Positions 1 through 7,347 of a stretch of DNA of 15,689 bases are shown one piece after another (the stretch's first letter is position 1; each line of letters begins with the position of its first letter). Origin of the DNA: JAGXLC01 sp046545815 (lineage in GTDB: Bacteria > Bacteroidota > Bacteroidia > Bacteroidales > UBA12077); the NCBI GenBank assembly GCA_046545815.1, contig JBKGZA010000062.1, positions 1 through 15,689 on the forward strand. The letters run 5' to 3'. Made by a program: the position numbers and the translations under genes. The notes under the pieces were generated by a model. It saw nothing but the letters and a program-made list of their open reading frames with translations, ran no database searches and was not told where the DNA came from.

Positions 1-54
1 GGGATTTCTGCAGCGGTCTTGATTACAAAATTTATTATTGACGAATACAGGTAA
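1..54 (+). CDS. C-terminal end of an unidentified protein (partial)
   Basis: Reading from base 1 gives 17 codons and a TAA stop at 52-54. The residues form a hydrophobic stretch (ISAAVLITKFII) followed by a charged tail (DEYR), as at the end of a membrane protein. The stop lies just before a strong inverted repeat that could end transcription from this side too. The fragment is too short to assign to a family, and an open frame of this length could be chance. The gene would converge on the phosphofructokinase gene. Confidence 0.35.
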   Translation, partial: GISAAVLITKFIIDEYR

Positions 55-91
55 AAATAAAGAAGGGAGATACCGATCTCTCTCCCTTCTT
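45..91 (-). terminator. Rho-independent terminator of the phosphofructokinase gene, possibly bidirectional
   Basis: Bases 60-70 (aagaagggaga) and 81-91 (tctcccttctt) are perfect 11-base inverted repeats around a 10-base loop. Read on the minus strand, the stem lies about 30 bases after the phosphofructokinase stop codon and is followed by a T-rich run (TTATTTTTAC), as in an intrinsic terminator. On the plus strand the following bases are less T-rich, so termination of the left-hand gene is possible but weaker. An alternative inner pairing gagat/atctc (67-71 with 76-80) closes a tetraloop. Confidence 0.8.
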
Positions 92-120
92 CCATATGTT
101 TATTATACAAGACATTTTGC

Positions 121-1215
121 TTAGCTTCCGAAACTAATTCCTACTCCCTTGGCATTTCTTACCAGGTCGGAATCTTCTTCCACGTATTTATGTTGACTTA
201 TAACCTCTTCCAGAGGAACGGAAGTGATGTTCGGATGGCGGTAAGCGACCATCTCTCCAAACTTACCTTCCAATACCATTTCGAATGCTTTCACTCCAAA
301 CTGTGTGGCCAATATCCTGTCATAAGCCAGTGGAACGCCTCCCCTTTGTAAATGACCCAGCACCGTACTCCTGATGTCATAAGGACAGCCGGCTTCCTTC
401 AGTTCATTTACCAATCTGGCGGCAGCTCCGCTATATTTAATATTGGCATATCCAACCTCTCCAACCTCTTCCTTGGATTTTTCACCGTCTTTGGGCATGG
501 CTCCTTCAGCTATTACAATGATAACAAAACCCCTGTCTTTTCTGAACCTGGAATATATTCGTTCCAGTACTTTATTAATGTCATAGGGGATCTCAGGGAT
601 AAGGCAAATTTCAGCACCACCTGCCACCGATGAATTCAAGGCAATCCAGCCGGTATCCCTGCCCATAACTTCCAGCACAAAAATGCGGTTATGGCTGGCA
701 GCAGTAGTAACAAGCTTATCCACAGATTCAGTGGCAATCTGAACTGCCGTTTGATAACCAAAGGTGGAATCCGTTACCGCAAGGTCATTATCTATTGTTT
801 TTGGAACTCCAATAACATTCAAACCTTTTTCGGTAAGGGCTTGGGATATCCTTTGGGAACCATCGCCGCCAATATTGATCACCGCATCTATACCCATATA
901 TTGTAATTTGCGTACCATTTCATCCGAACGATCTACCGCACTCCAAGTTCCATCAGTATTCTTAACAGGCCAGGCGAAAGGACCGCCTTTATTCGTTGTT
1001 TCCAGTATCGTACCTCCTTTAAAATGAATACCTGATACGGTATGTTCATCCAATACTTTGACCTCACTGGGTTCCCATAAAATACCATTAAATGCCTGCA
1101 CACTTCCTAATACTTCCCAGTCCCGTTCTTTTGAGGCTCTTTTTACTACAGCCCTGATAACAGCATTGAGACCCGGGCAATCACCTCCTGCAGTGGCTAA
1201 TAAAACTCTATTCAT
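121..1215 (-). CDS. pfkA: 6-phosphofructokinase
   Basis: Phosphorylates fructose 6-phosphate to fructose 1,6-bisphosphate in cytoplasmic glycolysis. From the chosen start the protein has 364 residues, with the family motifs in order: N-terminal GGDCPGLNAVIR (about 10-21), GGDGS (116-120), PKTIDND (138-144, with catalytic Asp142), MGRDTGW (184-190) and GHLQRGG (287-293). Gly119 in GGDGS is typical of ATP-dependent enzymes. Lys139 in PKTIDND is the residue seen in pyrophosphate-dependent and mixed-substrate enzymes, where classical E. coli PfkA has Gly. ATP is the more likely donor, but this is not certain. An upstream in-frame ATG at 1263 would add 16 residues with no family counterpart and would lie at the predicted promoter, so ATG 1215 is preferred. 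The gene is monocistronic and ends in a clear terminator. Confidence 0.95.
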   Translation of the reverse strand: MNRVLLATAGGDCPGLNAVIRAVVKRASKERDWEVLGSVQAFNGILWEPSEVKVLDEHTVSGIHFKGGTILETTNKGGPFAWPVKNTDGTWSAVDRSDEMVRKLQYMGIDAVINIGGDGSQRISQALTEKGLNVIGVPKTIDNDLAVTDSTFGYQTAVQIATESVDKLVTTAASHNRIFVLEVMGRDTGWIALNSSVAGGAEICLIPEIPYDINKVLERIYSRFRKDRGFVIIVIAEGAMPKDGEKSKEEVGEVGYANIKYSGAAARLVNELKEAGCPYDIRSTVLGHLQRGGVPLAYDRILATQFGVKAFEMVLEGKFGEMVAYRHPNITSVPLEEVISQHKYVEEDSDLVRNAKGVGISFGS

Positions 1216-1264
1216 AAAACTTTCAATTATATTTTTATCAGATTCAACATAAAATAACCGCAAG

Positions 1265-1272
1265 CAAAACTA
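1265..1272 (-). promoter_or_regulatory. Candidate -7 promoter box for the phosphofructokinase gene
   Basis: The plus strand reads CAAAACTA, which on the minus strand is TAGTTTTG, an exact match to the Bacteroidota -7 consensus TAnnTTTG. It lies about 50 bases upstream of ATG 1215, giving a leader of roughly 40 bases, and supports that start over the ATG at 1263. No convincing -33 element was seen. Confidence 0.45.
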
Positions 1273-1466
1273 AGTAAACAATCGCAAAAAAGAAAAAATA
1301 TACAGGGTTTTAAAGTAAAACAAACTGTTATTCCCACGGTCAATAAAGCAAAGATGGAAATAAAAACTTTTTCAGAATAATCAGCAAACAATTTCTTTGA
1401 GATAAATCTTATTTTTTAACGGCTTTAACATTACAAATCATAAGCATATTTCTTTTTTCAATTTAT

Positions 1467-1474
1467 TACATTTG
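1467..1474 (+). promoter_or_regulatory. Candidate -7 promoter box for the acyl-CoA synthetase gene
   Basis: TACATTTG matches the Bacteroidota -7 consensus TAnnTTTG and sits 33 bases before the synthetase start codon. No clear -33 TTG was found at the expected spacing. The rest of the 292-base divergent spacer (1216-1507) is A/T-rich, with no open frame or convincing hairpin. Confidence 0.5.
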
Positions 1475-1507
1475 CAATAAGCAATTATATTATGAAAATT
1501 TTTAACA

Positions 1508-3568
1508 ATGATCCACAAGCAGTTAATTAATCCCGAAAGCATTGTTGTGGTTGGTGCCTCCAACAATATACAAAAACCGGGAGGAAAGGTGCTTAAAAAT
1601 ATTCAGGATGGTGCCTTTAAAGGAAAATTGTATGTTTCCCACCCAAAAGAAAATGAAGTTCAGGGTATAAAAGCTTACCGGGATACCGGTGATCTTCCCG
1701 AAGTTGATCTGGCGATTATAGCGGTTGCTGCGAAGCTGTGCCCGGATATCGTACGACAATTGGCAAAGAAAAAAAAGACAAGAGCATTCATCATTCTTTC
1801 GGCCGGATTCAGTGAGGAAAGCAAAGAAGGAGCCGAATTGGAAAAAGAAATACGGGATATTGTGGACAGCGTTGACGGGAGCTTGATTGGTCCCAATTGT
1901 ATAGGCGTGCTCAATCAAAACTACAATGGTACATTCACCACGCCCATTCCCAAATTGGATCCCGGGGGTGTGGATTTCATTTCAGGTTCAGGAGCAACAG
2001 CCGTATTTATAATGGAATCGGCGATACCAAAAGGCCTTACCTTTTCAAGCATTTTCTCGGTGGGCAATGGCGCTCAGATGGGTGTGGAAGATATTCTGAA
2101 ACACCTTGATGAAAGCTTTGATCCGGGAAAAAGCTCGAAAATCAAATTACTTTATATCGAAAGCATTGAGCATCCGCAGATGCTTTTGAAGCATGCTTCC
2201 TCACTTATCCGAAAAGGATGTAAAATAGCAGCCATCAAGGCAGGAAGATCGGAAGCTGGCAGCAGAGCGGCTTCCTCACACACAGGTGCCTTATCCAACC
2301 CGGATTCTGCTGTCGGGGCCCTCCTCAGAAAAGCCGGAATTGTGAGATGTTATAGCAGAGAAGAAATGACAACCATAGCTTCGCTTTTCATGCATCCTGA
2401 AATTCAGGGAAAAAATATAGCCATCGTCACCCATGCCGGAGGACCGGCAGTGATGCTTACCGATACATTATCCAATAATGGACTGCAAGTCCCTCCAATA
2501 AAAGGACCCGAAAGTGAGGAATTATTAAAAGAACTATATCCTGGCTCTTCAGTGACCAATCCGATAGATTTTCTGGCTACCGGCACAGCTGAACAACTGG
2601 GGAAAATCATTGATTACTGCAATGAAAAATTTACAAATATCGATGGAATTGCAGTGATATTCGGCAGTCCTGGCCTGTTTCCCGTTTACGACGTATATAA
2701 ATTGCTTGACGAAAAGATGAAGAAAAGCAATAAACCCATATACCCCATATTGCCATCGTTAATTAATGCTAAAAATGAGATCAATCATTTTATAAGCAAA
2801 GGGAGGATCGCTTTCCCCGATGAAGTGTTGTTCGGACGGGCTCTTGCCAGGGTATATAACACCCCTGAACCGGTTTCTGCTCAGGCATCAATCGCTGAAA
2901 CAGACTACTCCGCAATACGCTCCATATTGGAAGCATCAGGGAACGGATACCTGCCACCGGAGCAGGTGCAACAATTATTGGATTCCGCAGGAATTAAAAG
3001 AGCCGGTGAAGCGGTGGTATACAACAGGGAAGATGCAGTTCATGAGGCGGAGCGCCTTGGTTTTCCGGTGGTGATGAAAGCAGTAGGTCCGTTGCATAAG
3101 TCCGATGTGGGAGGCGTGGCTTTAGATGTTTCTGACAGGGATGCCGTGAAGAAAGAGTTCGAGCGGATGATTTCTATTAAGGACGCTAAAGGCATCCTGA
3201 TACAACCCATGCTGAAAGGAACTGAAATCTATATCGGAGCCAAGAAAGAGAACCAGTTTGGCCATATGGTCTTGTGCGGACTGGGAGGTATATTTATCGA
3301 AGTTCTAAGGGATGTAAGCCATAATTTGGCTCCTGTTAATAAAGAAGAAGCCAGGCAAATGATTAAAAACCTTAAGGGTTACGGAATCATTCAGGGCGTC
3401 CGGGGCCAGGAAGGAATAAATGAAGTGGCATTTGCCGATGCAATCGTCAGGGTTTCATCTCTTATAGAAGCCGCACCTGAGATCACCGATATGGATATCA
3501 ATCCGCTGATAGGCAACAGTAAAGAAGTGAAAGCGGTGGATGCCCGAATAAAAATAGAAAAAAAATGA
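1508..3568 (+). CDS. Acyl-CoA synthetase (ADP/NDP-forming), fused alpha-beta type
   Basis: Converts acyl-CoA + ADP + phosphate to organic acid + CoA + ATP, the energy-conserving last step of amino-acid or pyruvate fermentation. The 686 residues cover both halves of the enzyme. Residues 1-450 or so are the succinyl-CoA-ligase-alpha-like part, with a CoA-binding Rossmann start (VVVGASNN, 13-20), GPNCIGVLN (128-136) and SHTGAL (257-262), whose His258 aligns with the phosphohistidine of characterised archaeal ADP-forming enzymes. From about 470 an ATP-grasp part follows, with the signature HKSDVGGV (530-537) and a later GLGGIFIEVLRD segment. Length and order fit a complete fused enzyme. No good Shine-Dalgarno is seen before ATG 1508. 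The acyl substrate cannot be read from sequence. The downstream aminotransferase and 2-oxoacid oxidoreductase suggest acyl-CoAs made from amino acids. Confidence 0.93.
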   Translation: MIHKQLINPESIVVVGASNNIQKPGGKVLKNIQDGAFKGKLYVSHPKENEVQGIKAYRDTGDLPEVDLAIIAVAAKLCPDIVRQLAKKKKTRAFIILSAGFSEESKEGAELEKEIRDIVDSVDGSLIGPNCIGVLNQNYNGTFTTPIPKLDPGGVDFISGSGATAVFIMESAIPKGLTFSSIFSVGNGAQMGVEDILKHLDESFDPGKSSKIKLLYIESIEHPQMLLKHASSLIRKGCKIAAIKAGRSEAGSRAASSHTGALSNPDSAVGALLRKAGIVRCYSREEMTTIASLFMHPEIQGKNIAIVTHAGGPAVMLTDTLSNNGLQVPPIKGPESEELLKELYPGSSVTNPIDFLATGTAEQLGKIIDYCNEKFTNIDGIAVIFGSPGLFPVYDVYKLLDEKMKKSNKPIYPILPSLINAKNEINHFISKGRIAFPDEVLFGRALARVYNTPEPVSAQASIAETDYSAIRSILEASGNGYLPPEQVQQLLDSAGIKRAGEAVVYNREDAVHEAERLGFPVVMKAVGPLHKSDVGGVALDVSDRDAVKKEFERMISIKDAKGILIQPMLKGTEIYIGAKKENQFGHMVLCGLGGIFIEVLRDVSHNLAPVNKEEARQMIKNLKGYGIIQGVRGQEGINEVAFADAIVRVSSLIEAAPEITDMDINPLIGNSKEVKAVDARIKIEKK

Positions 3569-3575
3569 ATGTCTT

Positions 3576-3725
3576 ATGAGGAGGAGATTCAAACCGAGAG
3601 AAATGATATTACTGTTACTTATGATCGTCAGCCTAATTGCCGTAGCTCTTAACTGGCAGGATGTAAAGGAAGGGATAATCGCAGGATGGGAACTATATAA
3701 TCCGGGAAAATGGTTTACAAGATGA
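3576..3725 (+). CDS. Small single-helix membrane protein, unknown function
   Basis: A 49-residue frame starts 7 bases after the synthetase stop. It has the layout of a genuine small membrane protein: a basic N-terminus (MRRRFKPRE), one hydrophobic helix (about residues 10-25, MILLLLMIVSLIAVAL), then an amphipathic tail with several Trp and Gly residues (NWQDVKEGIIAGWELYNPG). The predicted topology is N-terminus inside, tail outside. An internal ATG at 3603 could be the real start, with an AGGAGG run (3579-3584) upstream of it, although the 18-base spacing is long. The close packing suggests co-transcription with the synthetase gene. I do not recognise the family. Confidence 0.55.
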   Translation: MRRRFKPREMILLLLMIVSLIAVALNWQDVKEGIIAGWELYNPGKWFTR

Positions 3726-3912
3726 CGCCAAACCAAAAATATGTTTTGGAAAATGATTGCAATGGTTAACATGAAAATCCTCAGGGAAAAAACAAGACCT
3801 GATATTTCTCATTGCTTTCATTGTGATTTTTTTGCAATTTTAATCTTTTGCTTTGGTATAGAAAATGGCATATGGGGTGAAGCCATAACCACCACATGCT
3901 AAAAACAACAAT

Positions 3913-4437
3913 ATGAAAAGAATAGGAATATTTTACGGGCCAGCGGAGGGTTCTTCAACAGAGAATGTTGCAAATAAAGTCGCTACCCAGATCGGCCAGG
4001 ATAAAGCTAATTTGATTCCCGTCAAAGATGCTTCTGCTGAAGACCTGTATCAATATATCAACATTATTTTTGGGATATCCACTGTAGGAAAAGAAACCTG
4101 GGACGGAGAAGCTCCTCCGGGGGATTGGGACCGTTTCAGGATGGAGCTTGACAAAACAGATTTTCAGGATAAAGTGGTGGCCATGTTCTGCCTGGGAGAC
4201 CATGTCACATATCCACGGCACTTTGTAGATGCTTTGGGAATGCTGGCAGAAAAACTCTTTTCCAGAAAAGCCAGGATCATTGGATATGTGGATACCGACG
4301 AATATGAATTTGAAGAATCACAGGCTATTTACGAAGGGAAGTTTATCGGTCTGCCTGTAGATGAAGATTTTGAAGCCCATCTTACCGATGAAAGAATACG
4401 AAAATGGATAGACAAAATTTTGCCTCAGTTTATATAA
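3913..4437 (+). CDS. Flavodoxin, long-chain type with variant FMN phosphate loop
   Basis: A small cytoplasmic FMN protein that carries low-potential electrons, often in place of ferredoxin. The 174 residues follow the long-chain flavodoxin plan: beta strand KRIGIFYG (2-9), FGISTVG (53-59), LGDHVTYPRHFVDALG (94-109, with Tyr100 at the usual FMN-stacking position), the TDEYEFEESQAIYEGKFIGLPVD stretch (from 128), and a C-terminal LTDERIRKWI helix. The first loop reads GPAEGSSTENVA (9-20) instead of the usual GSxTGNTE, so the phosphate-binding loop is altered or lengthened. Trp63 or Trp72 may stack on the flavin from the other side. It lies between the acyl-CoA synthetase and the aminotransferase genes, so it is a plausible electron acceptor for the oxidoreductase downstream. 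That role is inferred. Confidence 0.9.
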   Translation: MKRIGIFYGPAEGSSTENVANKVATQIGQDKANLIPVKDASAEDLYQYINIIFGISTVGKETWDGEAPPGDWDRFRMELDKTDFQDKVVAMFCLGDHVTYPRHFVDALGMLAEKLFSRKARIIGYVDTDEYEFEESQAIYEGKFIGLPVDEDFEAHLTDERIRKWIDKILPQFI

Positions 4438-4442
4438 CAGTC

Positions 4443-4476
4443 AAAAAAGGAATGGTTTTATGAACCTGTCTTTTTT
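4443..4476 (+). terminator. Probable terminator after the flavodoxin gene
   Basis: AAAAAAG (4443-4449) can pair with CTTTTTT (4470-4476), and inside it GGTT (4454-4457) pairs with AACC (4463-4466) around a 5-base loop. The right arm supplies the T-run. The hairpin starts six bases after the flavodoxin stop. The stem is A/T-rich and interrupted, so the call is moderate. Confidence 0.45.
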
Positions 4477-4536
4477 CGTGGTTAATTATACATAAATGAA
4501 TGAATAAAAGGAAAATATAATAAAATCATATCATAT

Positions 4537-5868
4537 ATGAACCCAACCAGGCAGACACCAATCGATTACCAAACCGTCAATAAAATTATCCGGAAAAGCG
4601 GGCTTGAGTCGGTAGGCAATGCCTCTATCAGGGAAATTGTAAAACTGATCAATGAAATTGAAAAGGAATCCGGAGAGCAGTTCATTCGTATGGAGATGGG
4701 CGTTCCCGGACTTGAACCTCCCCAAATTGCCATAGACGGAGAAATCGAGGCGCTTAAAAATGGTGTAGCATCAAAATACCCAATGATTGACGGTATAGAA
4801 CCCCTCAAATATGAAATCTCCCGGTTTATAAAAAATTTCATAAACCTGTCTGTCAATCCCGAAGGCTGCTTACCCACAGTTGGCGCCATGCAGGCATCAT
4901 TTGCCGGATTTATGGTGGCATGCCGCCGGGATTCTGAAAAGGACACCACTTTGTTCATTGATCCGGGATTTCCGGTACAAAAGGATCAGCACAAGGTATT
5001 GGGCCTGAAATATAAAAGCTTTGATGTGTACCATCATCGGGGAGACAAGCTCATGGATAAACTGGAATCTTATCTTAAACAGGGAAATATATCCACCATC
5101 CTGTATTCCAATCCCAACAACCCTTCATGGATTTGTCTAAACGAAAAAGAACTAAAAACCATCGGGGAATTGGCTACAAAATACGATGCAATAGTGCTGG
5201 AAGATCTGGCCTATTTTGGAATGGATTTTCGCCACGACATCTCTACACCGGGTGAGCCACCCTATCAGCCAACAGCAGCCAATTATACTGAGAATTATGT
5301 TTTGCTGATTTCTTCTTCGAAGTGTTTCAGCCTTGCAGGAGAGAGAATTGGAATGATGGCCATATCAGACTACCTGTTCAACAGGAAATTCACCGGTTTA
5401 AAACAATACTTTCCCAATGAACAATTTGGTTATTCTATGATTTACGGAGCACTTTACAGCCTTTCGGCAGGAGCAAATCATTCTGCACAGTACGGATTGC
5501 TGGAAATTCTCAAAGCCGCCAATGAAGGGCGCTACAATTTTGTAGAAGGAGTTCGGGAGTATGCCAACCGGGCGAAAGCCATGAAACGGCTCTTCCTGAA
5601 ATATGGATTTGAGCTGGTATATGCGAAAGATGAGGACCAGCCGGTGAGTGACGGCTTTTACTTCACCATCTCCTACCCGGGTATGGAGGGCGGTGAATTG
5701 CTTGAAGAATTGATCTATTATGGCATCAGTGCCATAACCCTTGACATCACAGGCAGTGAACGCACTGAAGGGCTGAGGGCATGTGTTTCTCAGGTAAGCA
5801 TGGATCAGATGGATGATTTGGAATACCGGTTAAAAAGATTCAGGGACGACCATTTAAAGTCAGTTTAA
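4537..5868 (+). CDS. PLP-dependent aminotransferase, class I/II
   Basis: Transfers an amino group between an amino acid and a 2-oxoacid in the cytoplasm, using pyridoxal phosphate. The 443-residue protein has the fold-type I landmarks: GVPGLEPP near the N-terminus (55-62), NPNNPSW (192-198), the cofactor-contacting Asp in LEDLAYFG (221-228), SSSKCFSLAGERIG (259-272) with Lys262 as the PLP-binding lysine, and a C-terminal GLRACVS segment carrying the likely carboxylate-binding Arg. Length fits the family. The amino acid used is not evident. Its position just before a 2-oxoacid oxidoreductase operon suggests it feeds that enzyme with 2-oxoacids from branched-chain or aromatic amino acids. No strong Shine-Dalgarno is seen. 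A further in-frame Met lies only near residue 52, so ATG 4537 is accepted. Confidence 0.88.
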   Translation: MNPTRQTPIDYQTVNKIIRKSGLESVGNASIREIVKLINEIEKESGEQFIRMEMGVPGLEPPQIAIDGEIEALKNGVASKYPMIDGIEPLKYEISRFIKNFINLSVNPEGCLPTVGAMQASFAGFMVACRRDSEKDTTLFIDPGFPVQKDQHKVLGLKYKSFDVYHHRGDKLMDKLESYLKQGNISTILYSNPNNPSWICLNEKELKTIGELATKYDAIVLEDLAYFGMDFRHDISTPGEPPYQPTAANYTENYVLLISSSKCFSLAGERIGMMAISDYLFNRKFTGLKQYFPNEQFGYSMIYGALYSLSAGANHSAQYGLLEILKAANEGRYNFVEGVREYANRAKAMKRLFLKYGFELVYAKDEDQPVSDGFYFTISYPGMEGGELLEELIYYGISAITLDITGSERTEGLRACVSQVSMDQMDDLEYRLKRFRDDHLKSV

Positions 5869-5959
5869 ATAAAACAAAAGTTGATTCTAATCCTTCATTG
5901 CGTGTTAGACAACAGGCTATGTTTAAAAGTAAAGGTAAAGATTTCTTTCTAAATATTAT

Positions 5960-5967
5960 TATCTTTG
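5960..5967 (+). promoter_or_regulatory. Candidate -7 promoter box for the 2-oxoacid oxidoreductase operon
   Basis: TATCTTTG matches the Bacteroidota -7 consensus TAnnTTTG, 39 bases before the ferredoxin-subunit start codon and inside an A/T-rich 138-base spacer. No clear -33 TTG was found. It suggests the four-gene operon can be transcribed independently of the aminotransferase gene. Confidence 0.5.
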
Positions 5968-6006
5968 AATTGTAATCAGATATATAAACGATAAAAAATC
6001 AATATA

Positions 6007-6240
6007 ATGGCTAAAGTTACAGGAAGAATAGCAGTTGATACAGAACGATGCAAAGGATGCGGTGTATGCCTTCCTTCTTGCCCCTTTGACGTTATTGAAC
6101 TTGCAAAGGAGGTCAACAGCAAAGGTTATCATTATGCCTATATGAAAAATCCCGAAGCATGCACAGGATGTATGAATTGTGCATTGGTATGCCCCGATGC
6201 TGTAATTAAGGTATACCGAACAAAATTTAGTGTATCGTAA
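6007..6240 (+). CDS. 2-oxoacid:ferredoxin oxidoreductase, ferredoxin-like (delta) subunit
   Basis: Small electron-transfer subunit of the oxidoreductase encoded by the next three genes. The 77 residues contain two complete 4Fe-4S motifs: Cys15, 18, 21, 25 (CKGCGVCLPSCP) and Cys52, 55, 58, 62 (CTGCMNCALVCP). By analogy with the delta subunits of archaeal and bacterial 2-oxoacid oxidoreductases, it passes electrons from the catalytic beta subunit to an external ferredoxin or flavodoxin. It is the first gene of the operon, 20 bases before the alpha-subunit start. A free bacterial ferredoxin would look similar, but the gene order strongly favours the subunit role. Confidence 0.92.
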   Translation: MAKVTGRIAVDTERCKGCGVCLPSCPFDVIELAKEVNSKGYHYAYMKNPEACTGCMNCALVCPDAVIKVYRTKFSVS

Positions 6241-6260
6241 ATTGTTAAAACCACAAAATA

Positions 6261-7346
6261 ATGGGAGAGCTAAGATTAATGAAAGGCAACGAGGCGATAG
6301 CCGAAGCCGCTATTCGCTCCGGTGCCGACGGCTATTTCGGATATCCTATTACCCCGCAATCAGAAGTTATGGAATACCTGGCTGAACAAAGACCCGAAGA
6401 AAGGACAGGTATGATATTACTTCAGGCTGAAAGCGAAATTGCAGCCATCAATATGGTTTACGGAGCCGCAGGTTGTGGAAAGAGAATCATCACCTCTTCG
6501 TCAAGCCCCGGAATAAGCCTTAAACAGGAAGGAATAAGCTATATTGCCGGCGCAGAGCTTCCTTGTCTAATACTTAACGTAGTCAGGGGTGGGCCTGGCT
6601 TGGGTACCATTCAACCTTCCCAGTCGGATTACTTTCAAAGCGTTAAAGGCGGGGGTCACGGCGATTATCATTTAATTGTACTGGCCCCTTCTTCTGTTCA
6701 GGAAATGTATGATTTTGTCGGGCTGGGATTTGACCTGGCCTTTAAATACAGGAATCCCTGCATGATTCTTTCTGATGGGGCAATCGGCCAGATGATGGAA
6801 AAAGTAGAGATTGGAGAGCAAAAGCCCCGACTTACTGAAGAACAAATCAAAGAGCAGTATCCGTGGAGTACCACCGGTAAAACCAACAACAGGGAGAGCA
6901 ATGTCATCACTTCCCTGGAACTGGAACCGGCCAGAATGGAAGAATTCAACATGAAATTGGTTGAAAAATACAAAGAGATAGAAAAAAATGAGGTGAGGTA
7001 CGAGGAGATACAGTGCGAAGATGCCGAATACCTCATGGTGGCCTATGGAACCTCGGCCAGGATATGCCAGAAAAGTGTCCAGACAGCCAGAAGAGAGGGA
7101 TTAAAAGTAGGTTTGTTAAGGCCCATCACCCTTTTCCCCTTCCCTACTCAGAGGCTTAAGGAATTGGCCGGCCAGGTAAAAGGGATGCTTTCCGTTGAAA
7201 TGAGTACCGGCCAAATGGTAGAGGATATCAGACTCGCAGTGGAAGGCAAGGTACCCGTAGAATACTATGGCCGCATGGGCGGCATCATACCTTCAACCGA
7301 AGAGGCCCTCGAGGCCTTAAAACAAAAAATTATAAGAGGTAAATAA
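6261..7346 (+). CDS. vorB: 2-oxoacid:ferredoxin oxidoreductase alpha subunit (VorB-like)
   Basis: Alpha subunit of an enzyme that oxidatively decarboxylates a 2-oxoacid to acyl-CoA + CO2 with reduction of ferredoxin. The 361-residue protein opens with LMKGNEAIAEAAIRSGAD followed by the hallmark YPITPQSEVMEYL (about 28-40), the conserved pyrimidine-binding segment of the family. It continues through the SSSSPGISLKQEGISYIAG and GGPGLGTIQPSQSDYFQ motifs typical of VorB/KorA-type alpha subunits. A C-terminal transketolase-like domain ends with GRMGGIIPS. These motifs resemble proteins annotated as 3-methyl-2-oxobutanoate (branched-chain) oxidoreductase VorB. Related 2-oxoglutarate and indolepyruvate enzymes share much of this, so the substrate is uncertain. 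The stop lies one base before the beta-subunit ATG, consistent with translational coupling. Confidence 0.93.
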   Translation: MGELRLMKGNEAIAEAAIRSGADGYFGYPITPQSEVMEYLAEQRPEERTGMILLQAESEIAAINMVYGAAGCGKRIITSSSSPGISLKQEGISYIAGAELPCLILNVVRGGPGLGTIQPSQSDYFQSVKGGGHGDYHLIVLAPSSVQEMYDFVGLGFDLAFKYRNPCMILSDGAIGQMMEKVEIGEQKPRLTEEQIKEQYPWSTTGKTNNRESNVITSLELEPARMEEFNMKLVEKYKEIEKNEVRYEEIQCEDAEYLMVAYGTSARICQKSVQTARREGLKVGLLRPITLFPFPTQRLKELAGQVKGMLSVEMSTGQMVEDIRLAVEGKVPVEYYGRMGGIIPSTEEALEALKQKIIRGK

Positions 7347-7347
7347 T

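Noticed and set aside
1216..1263. Upstream in-frame start adding 16 residues to the phosphofructokinase
   Set aside because: The family begins near MNRVLLATAGGD, and the extra residues overlap the region just downstream of the predicted -7 box at 1265-1272.
3841..3850. TAATCTTTTG as a flavodoxin promoter
   Set aside because: It has one extra base compared with the TAnnTTTG consensus and no properly spaced -33 element, so it is too weak to list as a feature.
3741..3902. 53-residue open frame between the small membrane protein and the flavodoxin
   Set aside because: Composition is odd (clustered Phe and Cys), there is no ribosome-binding site, and it covers A/T-rich DNA likely to hold the flavodoxin promoter.
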